From Gaeumannomyces sp. JS-464 (taxonomy: Eukaryota > Ascomycota > Sordariomycetes > Magnaporthales > Magnaporthaceae), in NCBI GenBank assembly GCA_002197995.1, contig NGZR01000004.1:806001-870000 (forward strand): a DNA stretch of 64,000 nt. Direction: 5' to 3'. The notes under the pieces are model-generated. The model was not told the origin of the DNA. It ran no database searches and saw only the letters and a program-made list of their open reading frames with translations. Numbering within the stretch: position 1 is the first letter of the stretch; each line of letters begins with the position of its first letter. This document shows, piece after piece, positions 43,294 through 55,665 of this stretch. The translations under genes were made by a program, and so were the position numbers.

Positions 43294-44386
43294 ATGGTTT
43301 CTCTCAAGCTCACCGGCCTTGCGCTGCTGGCCTGCCAGCTCGTGGGCGTCTTTGCCCAGGCCGAGGTATGTGTCCCTGCCCCCTCGTCCATGTGTTCCCA
43401 CGCGAGCTGCCACGAAAGCTTCCATCCAGGTCGCACGACCCGGCTGCCAATGTCGCCCACTGTGGGCGACGGTCAATTGACCCTCCCTGATGCCATTGAC
43501 CAATGGCTGACCTGACCCTTTCTCCCAACCTGCAGAGCGCCCCAAGCGGCGAGGCCGCCAAGGAGGCTCCCCCGGCAGCAGCAGCAGCAGCAGCGCCGCA
43601 GCTCAAGGTGGACGTGGCCACGACCTTCCCCGAGGCTGACATCTTCGGCGTCAAGCTGGTCAACGGGCGCCCGACCAAGGCGGTGGTCGAGATCACCAAC
43701 AACGAGGACAAGCCGCTGCGCGTCAACTTTGTGGGCGGCGCCCTCGCCCGCCCGGACTCTCCAGCCGCCGACGACAAGCCAGCGCCGGCCCTGCGCAACC
43801 TGACGGCCGTCAAGTACGACGTCGAGGTGCCCGCGGGCGACAAGCGGTCGCTCACCTACTCCTTCACGCTCGACATGCAGCCCAGGACGTCCGCGTCGAC
43901 CTCGTGGCCATCGTCAGCAACGCAAAGGGCCAGACGTTCCAGATCCCCGCGCACAGCGACAAGGCCAGCATCGTCGAGCCGCCTACCAGCTTCCTGGACC
44001 CTCAGATGTGAGTTGACTAGCTCTCTGATGCCTCAGGGACAAATAAATAATTACAACAAAAGTGCCTAACATGCAACAAAACAACCAACAGCATCTTCCT
44101 GTACCTCGTCCTCACCGGCGTCTTTGGCGGCACCCTGTACTTCGTCTACAAGACCTGGATCGAGGCCCTGTTCCCCCAGGCCAAGCGCGCCCCGAGGCCC
44201 AAGAAGCCCGTCGCCGCCGCCCCCGCCACCCCCGCCAAGAAGGTCGAGGAGCCGCTGTCGGGCAACGAGTCGGCCGGCGCCACGAGCGGCGCCGACGCCA
44301 GCTTCGACGCCAGCTGGATCCCCGCCCACCACATCAACCGCCCCGTCGCCAAGCGCGTCAAGTCGGCCAAGAAGGCCAAGGAGTAA
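43294..44386 (+). CDS. IRC22: IRC22 / translocon-associated protein alpha homologue
   Basis: 279 residues from exons 43294-43365, 43536-44007 and 44092-44386. ER membrane protein of the TRAP-alpha/IRC22 family, probably assisting the Sec61 translocon. Residues 1-22 form a signal peptide (FAQ end), then an Ala-rich stretch, a lumenal beta domain ([63 protein letters not shown]), one transmembrane helix ([21 protein letters not shown]) and a basic Lys-rich cytosolic tail ending KSAKKAKE. One C is missing at 43881-43883: the intact reading [19 protein letters not shown] needs CCCC. Confidence 0.88.
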
Positions 44387-45842
44387 AAAAGTGCAGGGTG
44401 AAACTTTTAGGAGAGAGAGAGAGGGGGAGGGTCAAATTCGGGATCACCACCATTTGTCTACGATATTTTCGGCTCATTCTTGTCGTTTCGTTTCGTACCG
44501 GACACGAAAAAAAGAATCTGTTATGGGAATGGGCCCCGGATGGATTATATAAAATGTGGCAGGGCCAGAATCAACTATGAAAACGGAGCGGGCACATTTT
44601 TGTCTTTTTGCGAGGGTTAAAAAGTCCGGTTTTGTTCGCCAAATAGTATTAAATGGCTAATGACAGCTGTTCGGGCGGCCACAGTCCACACGAGTTTGAG
44701 CAAAACATTCAAAGACAGTATCAACACCAGAAGCATGCAATGAGCGAATCCATATTCATCTCCCGAAAATCGGTGTATATTCCATTCATTCCCTAACTGA
44801 TATCTGGAGGTAGCTGGTGAAGGCCGTGCACTCGCACGCCAAGCATCCCGCTAGGCGTTTTGCTGTCGGCGTTTTTATGAGCTGGTCGAAGACTTGCACT
44901 AGCTTCTGTCTAAGCATGCGTGTGCCACATAGTGCACTCCATCGAGGGATGCGCAAGAGGTTGGATCCAGCCTCACTAGCACGGGCTACATGCTCTTGAT
45001 GGTGATTGTGAGCACACGGGGGAGACGGGAAGACGACACAGGTAGCAGGACGGGAGTGGATAAATATGCTTTTTGAATCTAGAGTCCTAGTCCTCCATCA
45101 AAGCATCGAAAAGCACATAAATCAAAACTACCGCACAGTACGCAATCTCGAAAAGCACGCCAGGCTTTTGAAGGAATAGGGGAGACGCCGGAGATTGTGG
45201 GTGATGTGGCTAGAATGGGGTTCAAAGGTTGGAAAGTAGAAGTAAAGATATCGTATGACCAAGGGCATCCGTCAGGCAGAACCGTTGGTTGCACTCCTGG
45301 GCAATAAAGGGGTATCTGCTATGGGTAAAGGAAAAAATAAGATGGCATGGCAAGCTGCGAGCCCCATGCTTGAGAACGTAAGTACGTTTGGAAATAGGAG
45401 ACCGAAGAACATAGGAAACCAAAAAAGATCTGCCGCCATTGAAAAATCATCATCATAGGGTGTTGATGGCTCGTAGCCTCGTGACTGTTGAATCGTCAAA
45501 TCCGAACTGGAGAGTCGTGTTGCTCGTAGATGGGTAGACGCCGTGACGCCAGGAAGATGGTCGCGAAATATTTTCGGGGGAAAGGAAAGTGTGCAGCGCA
45601 ATACTCGGGGAGGATGTGGGCCGACGGGTGTCATTAAGAAAATGGGCGTCGGGAAAAAAGGGTGGACGCCAGGTAAGGGCCGATACTTCCGTGTCATGTG
45701 ACATCAAGTGGGTGTGGTGAAGAGACAAAAGAGAACCGACCAGAGGTGCCGTCGACGTCAGGCAGCCCGGTGGTACGAAGTGGATGTTGGTTGATGCTTG
45801 CCTTGCAAAGCGTGAGAACGGGCTAGGTTGTGATGTGCTGGA
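44387..45842. other. Intergenic, 1.45 kb
   Basis: 3' flanks of convergent genes. A GA-rich microsatellite-like stretch lies near 44412-44430. No supported coding sequence. Confidence 0.4.
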
Positions 45843-46690
45843 TCAAGGTGTCTGTGCCCGTCGCATGTGGTTCTCGATGCTGGCATGGCGCTTGTGCATC
45901 AGGGGCGAGCGTTGCAGCTCCTGGACGACGCCGGCCCAGCCTCGCCGGTGGGTGCCACCAAACTTGTCTTCATCGAGAGTGGCGTCATGGTGGCCCATGG
46001 CCTGGGTAGTGAGCCGACGCATCGGCGGCTTGCGCTTCTCACCCATCGACACCCGAGAGCGGGGAAATGGTGGTGTGGGTGACTGGGGAGCGGAGGAGCC
46101 GGAGGAATCGTCCTCTCCGGCGTGGACGGCAAAGCCGGCGCGGGCTTCTCGACCTTCTCCGAGGCCACAGGGGGCGATGAGACAATGCTCATGTAGACGA
46201 CGAGAAATCGCATGCGCAACATGTCCATGCGACGCAGCCTCTCGTTGAGGCGGGTGCGCCGGGCCGCCCAGAGAATGCGCGCAGGCATGCGCAGACGGGC
46301 CGTGGTCAGGCCGACTGCCATGTTGCTGCCGCTGCCGACGCAACCTTTGAGACCACCAGTGATCTCGACAAAGCCCGGCTTGTAGGCCGGCGCTGGGACC
46401 AGCACGCTGTTGAGATCCTCGCGCAGATCATCACCAGCCTTCTGGATCTCGCGCAGCAGCCGGCCGAGCCGGAGCTTGTCTTCAAGCCGCGGGACCCGGG
46501 TCAGGTCGCGGTCGTAAGATTCGTTTTCCTCGACAGAGGAGTCAAGAGCGTCGATGAAAACTAACACCTCTGTCGGGGCAGAGACATAGGCGGAGGCGTA
46601 ACGCGAGATGGTCTGACCCAGAACCAGGACCGAGAGCAGGAAGGCGGTGGGGACAAGGATCACAGTCCCCTGACGGACAGAGTCGGACAT
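45843..46690 (-). CDS. Unknown membrane-anchored protein
   Basis: About 282 residues if one missing C in the run at 46085-46088 is allowed (263 in the uncorrected frame). Not recognised. An N-terminal hydrophobic helix (residues 8-27, ILVPTAFLLSVLVLGQTI) is followed by an acidic segment with ALDSSVEENESYDRDLTR, a charged helix (RLEDKLRLGRLLREIQKAGDDLRED), a basic stretch (RRTRLNERLRRMDMLRMRF) and a Pro/Ser linker. The corrected C-terminus (EKRKPPMRRLTTQAMG, DEDKFGGTHRRGWAGVV, SPLMHKRHASIENHM) looks like real protein, whereas the uncorrected end does not. Single exon; ATG 46690 begins the hydrophobic helix. Confidence 0.6.
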
Positions 46691-48547
46691 GGTGTCTGTC
46701 TTGTTGGCCCTTTTCTTGCTGAAGATTGTAACTCAGAGGGTCGATACTGTCCTGGCTCCGGGCAGACGTCGCGTCATCGTCTTTGCAGGGTTCGTGCTGT
46801 CTGTCAAGGTTGCAAGACAGAAAGAGATTTCCGGCTAGTGTGCGAGGTGGGAGGTCCAGTTGTTAAGCTGGTGGGAAGGCGTGGGAGTGGAGACCGACAT
46901 AGGAGGCCGATGGACGGGTGTGCGGTGTGTGCTAAGCCGAAAAGGGTTGATGGATGAGGGGGTGGGAGGCTTGGTGTCACTTGAGCGGCAGGAAACAGGA
47001 CGCGAAGGAGGGGGAAAACCAGAAACAAAATAGAAGTGGATGCGGAAAACGTCAGAAATCCCAACAAACGACTTGAATGTTGTGGGCGCTGTCTCCTAAT
47101 ATAAGATAATCCCCAGAAGGCCGTCCCGGTACATCCGACGCACCCAGCATGCCACTTTGGCGCGCGCCGGCCAGACCATGGAACCATCGCAGACAGACCG
47201 CATCTCATCGTGCGGTCCACTAGGGTATCTCGGACATCGTTTCCTGGATGGATCCGTCTTCCCTCGCAGGTCGTGTCGTCCCGCTCGTGTTTGAGGCTTG
47301 GTCTTGACGTGATTGCTCTCTCACCGCGTCCGTCAAACCTGCCAAACAGCCCACGAGCCCACCACTCCCACTTGAGACCAAGCCGTCACCGCTTTTTCAC
47401 TCGCCCTTCTGTGGGCGACGCGCCCCTGCAGCTGCAGATAATCCCTGTCACATGCAGGAGACTAGGGTCTGGGTCATTTTGTTCCATTCGAATCGATTCG
47501 AATCATTGCCCTGCGTTTCCCGTCACAAGGCCACGCGGGGTGGGATTGCTTCATGGTTGGCTGAAGGGGCTGGTGATGAATGCGAGAATCGGCGACGGGA
47601 AGTGAAGAAAACGGGGCTGTGGTTGTGGTTTTGTGACATCAGCTTTCTGCGGGAAGAAAAAAAAAACTATGGGTTTGGATGAATCGAAGTGCGCCCGTGT
47701 TTCCGATTCCATGCCACGGCCACGTTGACGTGACTGGCGGGGGGAGATCCCCCGCGGGAAATCCTCGCCCTCGCTTGTCCGGGCCTCTCTGCACAGACCA
47801 CAGCTTCCGAATTGAATTCCTGGCTGCGCGTGGTGCGCCAGGTTTCGGCTGCTGGGTCGGCTCCTGGGCCGATTTCTATGTGGGCTGCCCCGCAGGAAAG
47901 GCACGAAATGCTCACATCCTTGAGCTTCCACTCTGCTCGCTTCCACGGACGGGGTTGCTCGAGTCTGATTTGTTGTTGAGGAGTCATCTGCTGCACGCGC
48001 GTCAAGGCCCGCTGTGCATTCACATTCGGTTTCGGGCATGTCTGCATATGCGTGCACTTTCTCTTCCACCCACTCGCCCGCCCAGGACTGGCTGGCAGTG
48101 GGCTTCCCTGTTTACAACCAGGCTTGCCCTACCTATGGAGTCGGCAGTGGAGGTTACACTGGCGAGTGCCGGCTCTTGCGCCTGGGGGGTGGAAAACGGC
48201 TCGCCCAGCAGGTCCAGCCCCGCCATACGCTGTCCCCCACCCAGGCAATAGGCACCATGCAATCAACCAACGGTGCGGAATTTACTGGAGGGGAAACCTG
48301 CGATATCCACCCGGCAGCATCCAATATCCGAGCAATTGACCCATGCTGCATCTGCGAGATCGCCGTGTTTGGCATTTTAGTGTTGCCGGTGCCAAAATAG
48401 ACGGCAAAGTCTAGCGTGCTTCCACCAAGCTTCGAGCAACCGTTCCTGGCGAACTCCGGGAAAGTCACTGCAGCCAAAACGGGCCGAGGTCGCCGTCCCA
48501 AAAGCAGCCAGCCACTCTTTGCGGCGGGGCCCAACAAAGCCGGAGCG
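46691..48547. other. Intergenic, 1.86 kb, with an 18-base perfect palindrome
   Basis: Divergent promoter region of the unknown membrane protein and BUD32. Contains a perfect palindrome at 47486-47503. No supported gene despite several open frames. Confidence 0.4.
47486..47503. repeat. 18-base perfect palindrome
   Basis: ATTCGAATCGATTCGAAT equals its own reverse complement over all 18 bases and also contains a 9-10 base direct repeat (ATTCGAATC twice). It lies in a divergent intergenic region; it could be a dimer-binding site, but no factor is assigned. Confidence 0.8.
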
Positions 48548-49434
48548 ATGGCGGGGTCGCAGCAAGGAACAGAAGCAGCCACGGCCTGCTCAGCTGACCG
48601 CGACCACCCTGCCTTCCCCTTCCCGCTGCCCCCGATCCTCATCCACCCCTCGAGCGCGGCCCCGACCCTGATCACGCAGGGGGCCGAGGGGCGGCTGTAC
48701 AAGACAACGTACCTGCGCCCGGATCTGCCGTGCGCCCTCAAGCACCGGCCCTCCAAGCCGTACCGCCACCCGCTGCTGGACGCCCGCCTGACGCGCCAGC
48801 GCATCCTGGCCGAGGCCCGCATCCTTGCCCGCTGCCGCCGCGACGCCACCGTCGCCCCGGCGGGCGCCGCCCCGTCCTCGGCCCCGCCCGTCCCGCCGTC
48901 TACGCCCTCGACGAGGCCGCGGGATGGCTGATGATGGAGTGGATTGACGGCGCCCCGGTCCGCGCGCGCCTCAACGAGTGGCTGCGTCGGAGCACCGCTG
49001 CTGCCAACCCGGAGAGTGCACACCCGCCCCTCATCAAGCTCATGCGGAGGGTCGGCGCCGCCGTCGGGGGCATCCACCGTGTTGGCGTCGTCCATGGGGA
49101 CCTGACTACCAGCAACATGATGCTCCGGCCCCGCGCCTCGGGAGGCACCCACGACCGTGATGGCGCCGCCGACGAGGACAGCGTTGATGCGCTGCTGGAC
49201 GGCGACATCGTCGTTATCGACTTTGGTCTGGCGAGCCAGAGCACCTCGGATGAGGACAGGGCCGTCGACCTGTACGTGCTCGAGAGGGCGTTTGGGAGCA
49301 CTCACCCCAGGGCCGAAAGCCTGTTCTCCGAGGTTCTCAAGGGATATCAGGAGGCCTTCAAGCAGGCAACGCCCGTACTGAGGAAGCTAGAGGACGTACG
49401 GATGCGAGGACGCAAGAGGAGCATGATTGGCTGA
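48548..49434 (+). CDS. BUD32: EKC/KEOPS complex kinase-ATPase BUD32
   Basis: 295 residues with one base restored. Small atypical kinase/ATPase of KEOPS, needed for the t6A37 tRNA modification. Visible motifs: QGAEGRLYKTTYL (nucleotide-loop variant), CALKHRPSKPYRHPLLD (catalytic Lys and family basic segment), RLTRQRILAEARIL, WLMMEWIDG hinge, VGVVHGDLTTSNMM (catalytic loop), VVIDFGLAS (DFG) and the basic end MRGRKRSMIG. One C is missing at 48892-48894, separating the Ala/Pro-rich insert from AVYALDEAAGWLM. ATG 48548 gives the usual short N-terminus. Single exon. Confidence 0.92.
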
Positions 49435-49735
49435 GGTTAGTATTGATGAGATAGAGGAATGAAAAAGGAAATTGCCAAACAGCACTCGTTATCGAAAGGG
49501 GAAAAACGGGTTGTCTATTCATGATATGCCCTCGGAAGACTAAAAGACAAATGAAGCAATTGTGCCTGCCGTGACCACTAACAAATATCAAATGCTGCTG
49601 CCACCCGCTGCTATTCAAGCCAGATCGTATACAAGGAAAGAAGAGATGCCAAATCCCAAGTATCCAAAATCAGACAAAGAAGGAGGCCGCGCGACAACAA
49701 GCCAGAGCTGAACACTAATCCCAGCTGCGTGAACA

Positions 49736-50766
49736 TCATTCCTTCACTGTGAAAAGGGCGCCCGCAAAGTAGCCCTTGTTCTCAATGACGCCGCGGTCCC
49801 GGACAACGGCAGTGTACTTGGCCACCCACTGGGGCGCGATGTCGCCACGGACACGGGCCGGCGCGCCGGCTATCTCTTCCTCGTCATCGCCGTCGTTGAT
49901 GAGGATGCCGGCGCCGCGCGGGCCAGACCCCAGGAGCTCGCGGAGGGTGCCGGCGGGGAGGACGTCGGTGCAGTCGCTGTGCACGAGCAGCTCGATCGCC
50001 TGCTCCTTGGCCAGCTTGACGAGCGGCGGAGGCACGTTGCAGCAGTTTTTGATGTTGATCTGGTCGACCGACGGGCGCAGCGCGCGGCCTTGTCGACGCC
50101 GGCGTCGACGCGCTTGAGGAAGCGGGCCAGCTTCTCGCTGCCAAACTCGGCGATGCCGAGGCGCTTAACGAGCCCGCGGCGCGTGTGCAGCTCGTCGGCG
50201 ACGGCGCGCCAGGTGGCGGCCTCGTCGTCGTCGTTGCCCTGCGCCGCGTTGGTCTTGTCGGCCTCCCACTCGCAGTCACCGTCGAACGACATGCCGGGGA
50301 ACGAGACGATGAGCAGGTCGACCGACCGCGCGCCGCCCAGCTCGCGCAGCACCAGGTCCAGCGCCTCCCGCGCGTAGGCCGCCCTCGCGGCCGCCAGGGC
50401 CTGCCGCTTGGCGAGGGCGTCGCCGCCACCAGCGTCCACACCGTTGGTGGTGCCGGTGCTGCTCCGCTCCGCCGGCAGGAAGAAAAGCTTGACCGTAATG
50501 TCGTACTGCGTCGCCTCCTCCTGTAGACCCGAGGTCGACCAGTCTATACGCGGGATGTAGAGCACCTCCTCCTCGCCCTGCTCGCCGTCCTTGGCGCCGT
50601 CCTTGGCGCTGTCCTTGGCGTCGTCCCTCTTCCGCCACTCGGTCCAGATGTACGGGTACGACTGCGCGAGCCGGGCGCCGAGCGACGAGCCCCTGCTGCC
50701 GTTGCTGCGGAGGTGGCCATTGCTGCCGTTGGCGTTGCTGTTGCGCGTTGGCGTTGCTGCTGCCAT
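49736..50766 (-). CDS. Glutamate-cysteine ligase regulatory subunit (GCLM-like)
   Basis: About 343 residues. Aldo/keto-reductase-like modifier subunit of the first enzyme of glutathione synthesis. Family blocks: LYIPRIDWSTSGLQEE, YDITVKLFFLP, DLLIVSFPGMSFDGD, RLGIAEFGSEKLARFL, then in a second frame SVDQINIKNCCNVPPPLVKL, LLVHSDCTDVLPAGTLRELLG and WVAKYTAVVRDRGVIENKGYF. The frame change is at about 50079-50088 inside GCGCGC: either one base missing or one GC pair too many. Long Ala-, Asp- and Lys-rich inserts lie near the N-terminus. Single exon. Confidence 0.87.
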
Positions 50767-52746
50767 TACAATTGCCGTTGGCGTTTGCCGTTACCGTTAC
50801 CGTTGTGAGCGAACGGGTCGTCCTCGGCAGCGGCGGCGGACCCGTAGTACTCCTGGGCGGCCAAGAAATTGCTCCGTAGCGAATTTGTAAGCTCGAGGTT
50901 GGAGCGGTACGCGCCCGGCTTACGGATTATTGACGGTCCACCGGAGACGATGTTTCTGTTTCCGCCATCGGAGGCATCTTTGAATCAGCTTGCTGTCGCG
51001 CTGTTTGTTTATGGATATTTGGCGGCAGAAGCAGGCGATGCCGTTTGTCGGCGTTCGCTCGCGATCCCAAGCCAATGAGGGGTCTCGCCGCGGGGAAAAG
51101 AAAAAAAGAAAGGAAAAAAGTTGAGAAAGCCGGCGCATTGCGGAACGTCATGGCGGCATGCGAAAACTTACCCGGTCGACAGGATTAATTTCGTCATGTT
51201 TGCGGCGCCCGCCAATTCCGGATAACAGGACCGTGGGGGGGCTCTGGACCTGGTGACAGCAGGTCCCTTGGCCTATGTTTCCTTTTGTTTACTTGTCTCC
51301 CTTCTTCCTCGTCTTCTCATCCGGTATTCAAACCCGCCTATGTCGTGCCGGCGGAGGAATATAAATGGCGTGCAGTTGGATGCGCCCGCCCGCGCCGCGG
51401 AGGGGCAGTTCAGTTCGATGGATGGAAGACAGCTGCTTGAGTGGGGCGGCGCGTGTTTCGCAAGATCCTCTTTTTGTTCCTTTCCGTTCTGGCGCTGACA
51501 AATTGAAACAGGCGGTCTCGAAAAGGCAGTTAAAGTGATTAGAATGCAAGTCGAATGACAGAGATGATGAAGTCGGGGGCGAGTACACGCAAGGACAGGG
51601 GCCACGCGGGAACTCCTGGCTAACAGTCCTGTCGTCACTTATATGTAAAGAGTGAATTTAATACTTGATAACTCATCTCGTCGAGACCCCGCAGCCGGCA
51701 CGACTTCCTGCCACCCTCCATGAAGGTTCGGCTAGGTTATTTTTCGTTCATATCTCTTGCTTCCGCGATGGACTCGCTACATATCCTACCCTTCCTCGGG
51801 GTATGTTCCATGAAGTAATTTGATCCAGACCCCGAAGCTTCCGAGCTCACCCCTGAGAGTGGCACATGCAGCAGGATAAATGTCAACTCGTGCTTTGTCA
51901 CCACCATCGCCTATCCTGCAGACTACATTTAGATACATGCCTCTGTCAGCACCGCCGGTCGGCTTCTGGGCGGGTATTGGCCTGTCGTTTTCCCATCCTA
52001 TGAAGACGACCGCGACCCCCACGAGGGCAAGACCGGGGAAAGACGGATGAGGACCAGTGGTCCTACACCCTCTCGGCTGTGGGAGATATTCTCGACTGCG
52101 ACATTCGAGATCCCCGCAGATACTAGGGAAATATCCGGCATGCAGTCCAGTTACGTACATTATCAGGCCGCACGTGTAATAGTCAATGGTGCAATTGGCT
52201 TCCGTTAGTCTCTGTGTGTCTTGTTCGAACGAGGGCTATCCACGGTCAAATGGAACGCTCAACCGAGTGCCAAGTGGCTCCTGAATCGACATCTACAGTA
52301 GTTCGCGGAGCATGTATGGAGAATGAAAAGCCAACCGATATTTTGCATACCCGGGTATTCAGACCACATTGAGAGAATAGAGCTGCTAGAAATCCAACAT
52401 CAGAGATAATTCGAGCCCAGGAATGTTGGTCGTCCATGGCATTCAGGGGTTGATATGACCACGACGAATGGCGGGGTTGAACTCCGTCACAGAGTTCAAC
52501 TTGGACTGTGCTTCCTGCACGCTTGACGCAGTGCGGTGCCACCCAATCAGGTCGGCGTGCTTCTCCCTTTGACTCCTTGGCCCACTTTGTGGTGCCCGAC
52601 CCGACAGATGGTCGTTTGCACGAGGTTGCGCATGCTGAAAGATCTTGCTGCCGCCTGGCACTCGACTACCGACCAACATCCAACGTCCAGTCTCCCAAAC
52701 AATAAATCAATCAGTGCGGGTGTCACTGGTGATGTGAGGCCGTGTC
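50767..52746. other. Intergenic, 2 kb
   Basis: No supported gene. The GCLM promoter side has short CGTTGC/CCGTTA repeats near 50740-50806. Other open frames are fragmentary. Confidence 0.4.
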
Positions 52747-53571
52747 ATGGCCATCCAGTAAGACCGTCCTCGCCATTTCCCTCGAGACCTCCTTAGCAGG
52801 CGTTTTCTGACAGCTCGGCCAGGTACTTGATCCTGCTCTCTAGGCAGGGCAAGGTCGTAAGTCGGCGTCCTCCCCAACACGATCGCTTCCCACGCGACTG
52901 GCCGACAAGGACCGCCGAGCACAGCAGTTCTGACCGACCGACCCGCAGCGCCTTGCGAAATGGTTTACCACGTTGATTCCTAAGGATAAGGCCAAGATCG
53001 TCAAGGACGTCACCCAGCTCGTCCTGGCCAGGCGCACGCGAATGTGCAACTTCCTCGAGTACAAGGGTGCGCTCGCCTGATTGCCTCGGTCCCAAAAGTC
53101 GACGCTGCGTATCACAACTAACGGGGACCTCGCTCCAGACACCAAGATCGTCTATCGCCGATATGCCTCGCTCTTCTTCATCGCCGGCTGCTCCTCGGAC
53201 GACAACGAGCTGATCACCCTCGAGATCATCCACCGATACGTCGAGCAGATGGACAAGTACTACGGCAATGTCTGCGAGCTCGACATCATCTTCTCCTTTA
53301 CCAAGGCCTACTACATCCTGGACGAGATCCTCCTCGCCGGCGAGATGCAGGAGAGCAGTAAAAAGAACATTTTACGTTGCATAGGACAACAGGATTCGCT
53401 GGAGGATATGGAGGTCAGTCCAAACCAAGTTTCCTTTGTCACTAAGCAACCTCGACTTGGGCGCAGACGGATAGAGAGCCAAGCCGGCCACGCACGTCTT
53501 GATCCTCCTATGACTGACCCATCCCCGGGCACTCTCCCCAGGTCGAGGACGAAGTTACGAGGATCATGTAG
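52747..53571 (+). CDS. APS1: AP-1 clathrin adaptor sigma subunit
   Basis: 155 residues from five exons: 52747-52757 (11 bases), 52823-52856, 52949-53066, 53139-53413, 53542-53571; all GT-AG and in frame. Small sigma1 subunit of the AP-1 adaptor for clathrin vesicles at the trans-Golgi/endosome; longin fold. Start [15 protein letters not shown], then [66 protein letters not shown] and [16 protein letters not shown] are nearly invariant in fungi. The start and the terminal EDEVTRIM are recovered only by using the tiny first and last exons. Confidence 0.96.
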
Positions 53572-55665
53572 CATGGTCCACTCCGTCTATTATTGCTATA
53601 CCCATACAGGGCATCTGCATAAGCAATATCAATATTATTTGGATCTTGGGAATACCGAGGTTATGTGGTGCTGGTACATGGGGATGCATCGTTGGTCACG
53701 GCTCATGGCTAATCCGGACTTTTGAACATTGTCTTTCTAACAGGAGCAAGAGACGCTTGTTTCGACCCTCAAGCAATCCGGCTTCATGTGAAATGACATC
53801 CCGTCCACGGCACTTTCCCATCGATCCTCGACCAGACGCCCCGCCGGCAGCGACGAGACTCGAATCGGTGCAGCAGAAGGCCATTTCGCGGCGGGAGCGA
53901 TGCGCGGGAGGTGCGCGCGCAAACAATTGGAGAGCAGTGCCGGAATAGATACCTACCTAGACCATTTCGGAGAGTGATAAACATTCTCTTTACATGTGGC
54001 AATGGGCTAGATAGTGCTTGTTGGGATGCCTCTTGGAATCTTGTAGCTGCTCGGCCACTGAGACTGGTGGGCAGAAGCAACACTGGCTGCCTCAGTGAAT
54101 CGAGAACTAACACGCGCCTATGCCAGAGTGCGCCTAGCTCAGAGTCGAGAGACTAGATGCTTCGTCGAGTCCAACAAAACATTACAGATGCCAACCAGAT
54201 CGATCCGTCGACCCTCCTTCTGTTTGAACCGTTACCGACTTTGGCCGGATCTTTCGCCCCAAACCGGCACCAAGGCCGATACGGCTGCCGGGAATGACGA
54301 CATACGAACGGGACCTCGACCTGGCAGAATCAAGCCGCGCGCATGTGGAAGCTGTGGCCATCGCGATTGGCACCCGTCAGATGCTGGCCACAGGAATTAA
54401 CTGACAAGAAATTTATTTAGGCTTCTCGAATCCGGAACACATGCGACCACGCGCGGCTGCGGAATGCTGCTCGTGCTATTTTGACCGCATCCCATTCGCT
54501 CTCGGGTGGGAGCCCGGGGTGGGTGTGGAGAGCGCTGCGGCGTCAGAGAGTCGCAATTGTGGAAGCCAGCCCCCCATAACAAGGTTAACCATTGTTGACA
54601 GTCGGGCAGCCAGGAAGCCTGGCAGTCTGCGACGGGCACTGCACGGCTGTCTTTCTATCCATCCTGGATGTTGGATGGCCCAGGGAGTTCGTGTGCGAAG
54701 AGCAGCGTGGCCTTTCGACAACCCGGCTGGCGGGATCCATAGCTGCCAGCAAGCAGGTGCGACACCAAAATAGGGGTCCATTGGCTGGGGCCGTCGGCTC
54801 TGGGCGCTGGTGCGTGGAGGGTGTTGTGTGGTGCACACATGATGGGCAAGGCATGGATGGCAGCTCATGGCTGCTGCTGTTCAACCACTTAACTTAGCAG
54901 GCGCCAGGTGTCCCGCATGACATCCCATGTTCCGGCAGCATGCCGACTCCTCATTTATCTCTGCCGCTGCTGTTTCTGTTACAAACAGGTCGACGACCCC
55001 CCGCAATTCCTCAAACGTCCGACCGCCGATAACATCAGCAGCACTAGAGTCCTCCCTGCCCTTTTCTTTGTCTGCTCGACATTGATGTACTACTAGACGC
55101 TGTCGGCCTCCAGTCTCTTTTCCCTCCGACACTCGACACCAAGACATATGTCGCTTCCGTGCAGGCCCCGCTCCGCCGACTAGATTTCGCAGCACGGTTC
55201 TGGTTTACTTCACCCAACCCAAAGCAAGCACCGCCTCGATTCAGCTAAGCGCGAATCGCATCCGCCGATCTGGGCATTCACCACGACCCGCTTCCCCCGA
55301 CTCTCGCTCCACTGTGAGCTCATCGCGCAATCAGCCGACACCGACACCTGCCCGTCGTCGCAAGAGGCCACGGACCGCCTCTCTCCCTGCGATTTTCATT
55401 GTTACCATCATCAATCATCATCACCACCTTTACCGGCCTTATTCTCATCGCTGTCGCATTCCCACCCACACGGTCCTCGCACCAGCCGATCTCGCATCCC
55501 GTATTTCGCATCGGATTTGAGGAATCGCATATTCCCAATTTCTATCGACGGGCTACGGCTTGAGCGCACCCTGTGTGGTCCATTCTGACATCGTTTCCAA
55601 TCACCACCGAACACCGTTCCCATTGTGCTTCTCGTGGGCGCAAACTGCGGCAGTCAACCGCAAAT
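53572..55665. other. Intergenic, 2.1 kb
   Basis: AP-1 sigma 3' flank and MAF1 promoter/leader; the last 500 bases are pyrimidine-rich. No supported gene. Confidence 0.4.
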
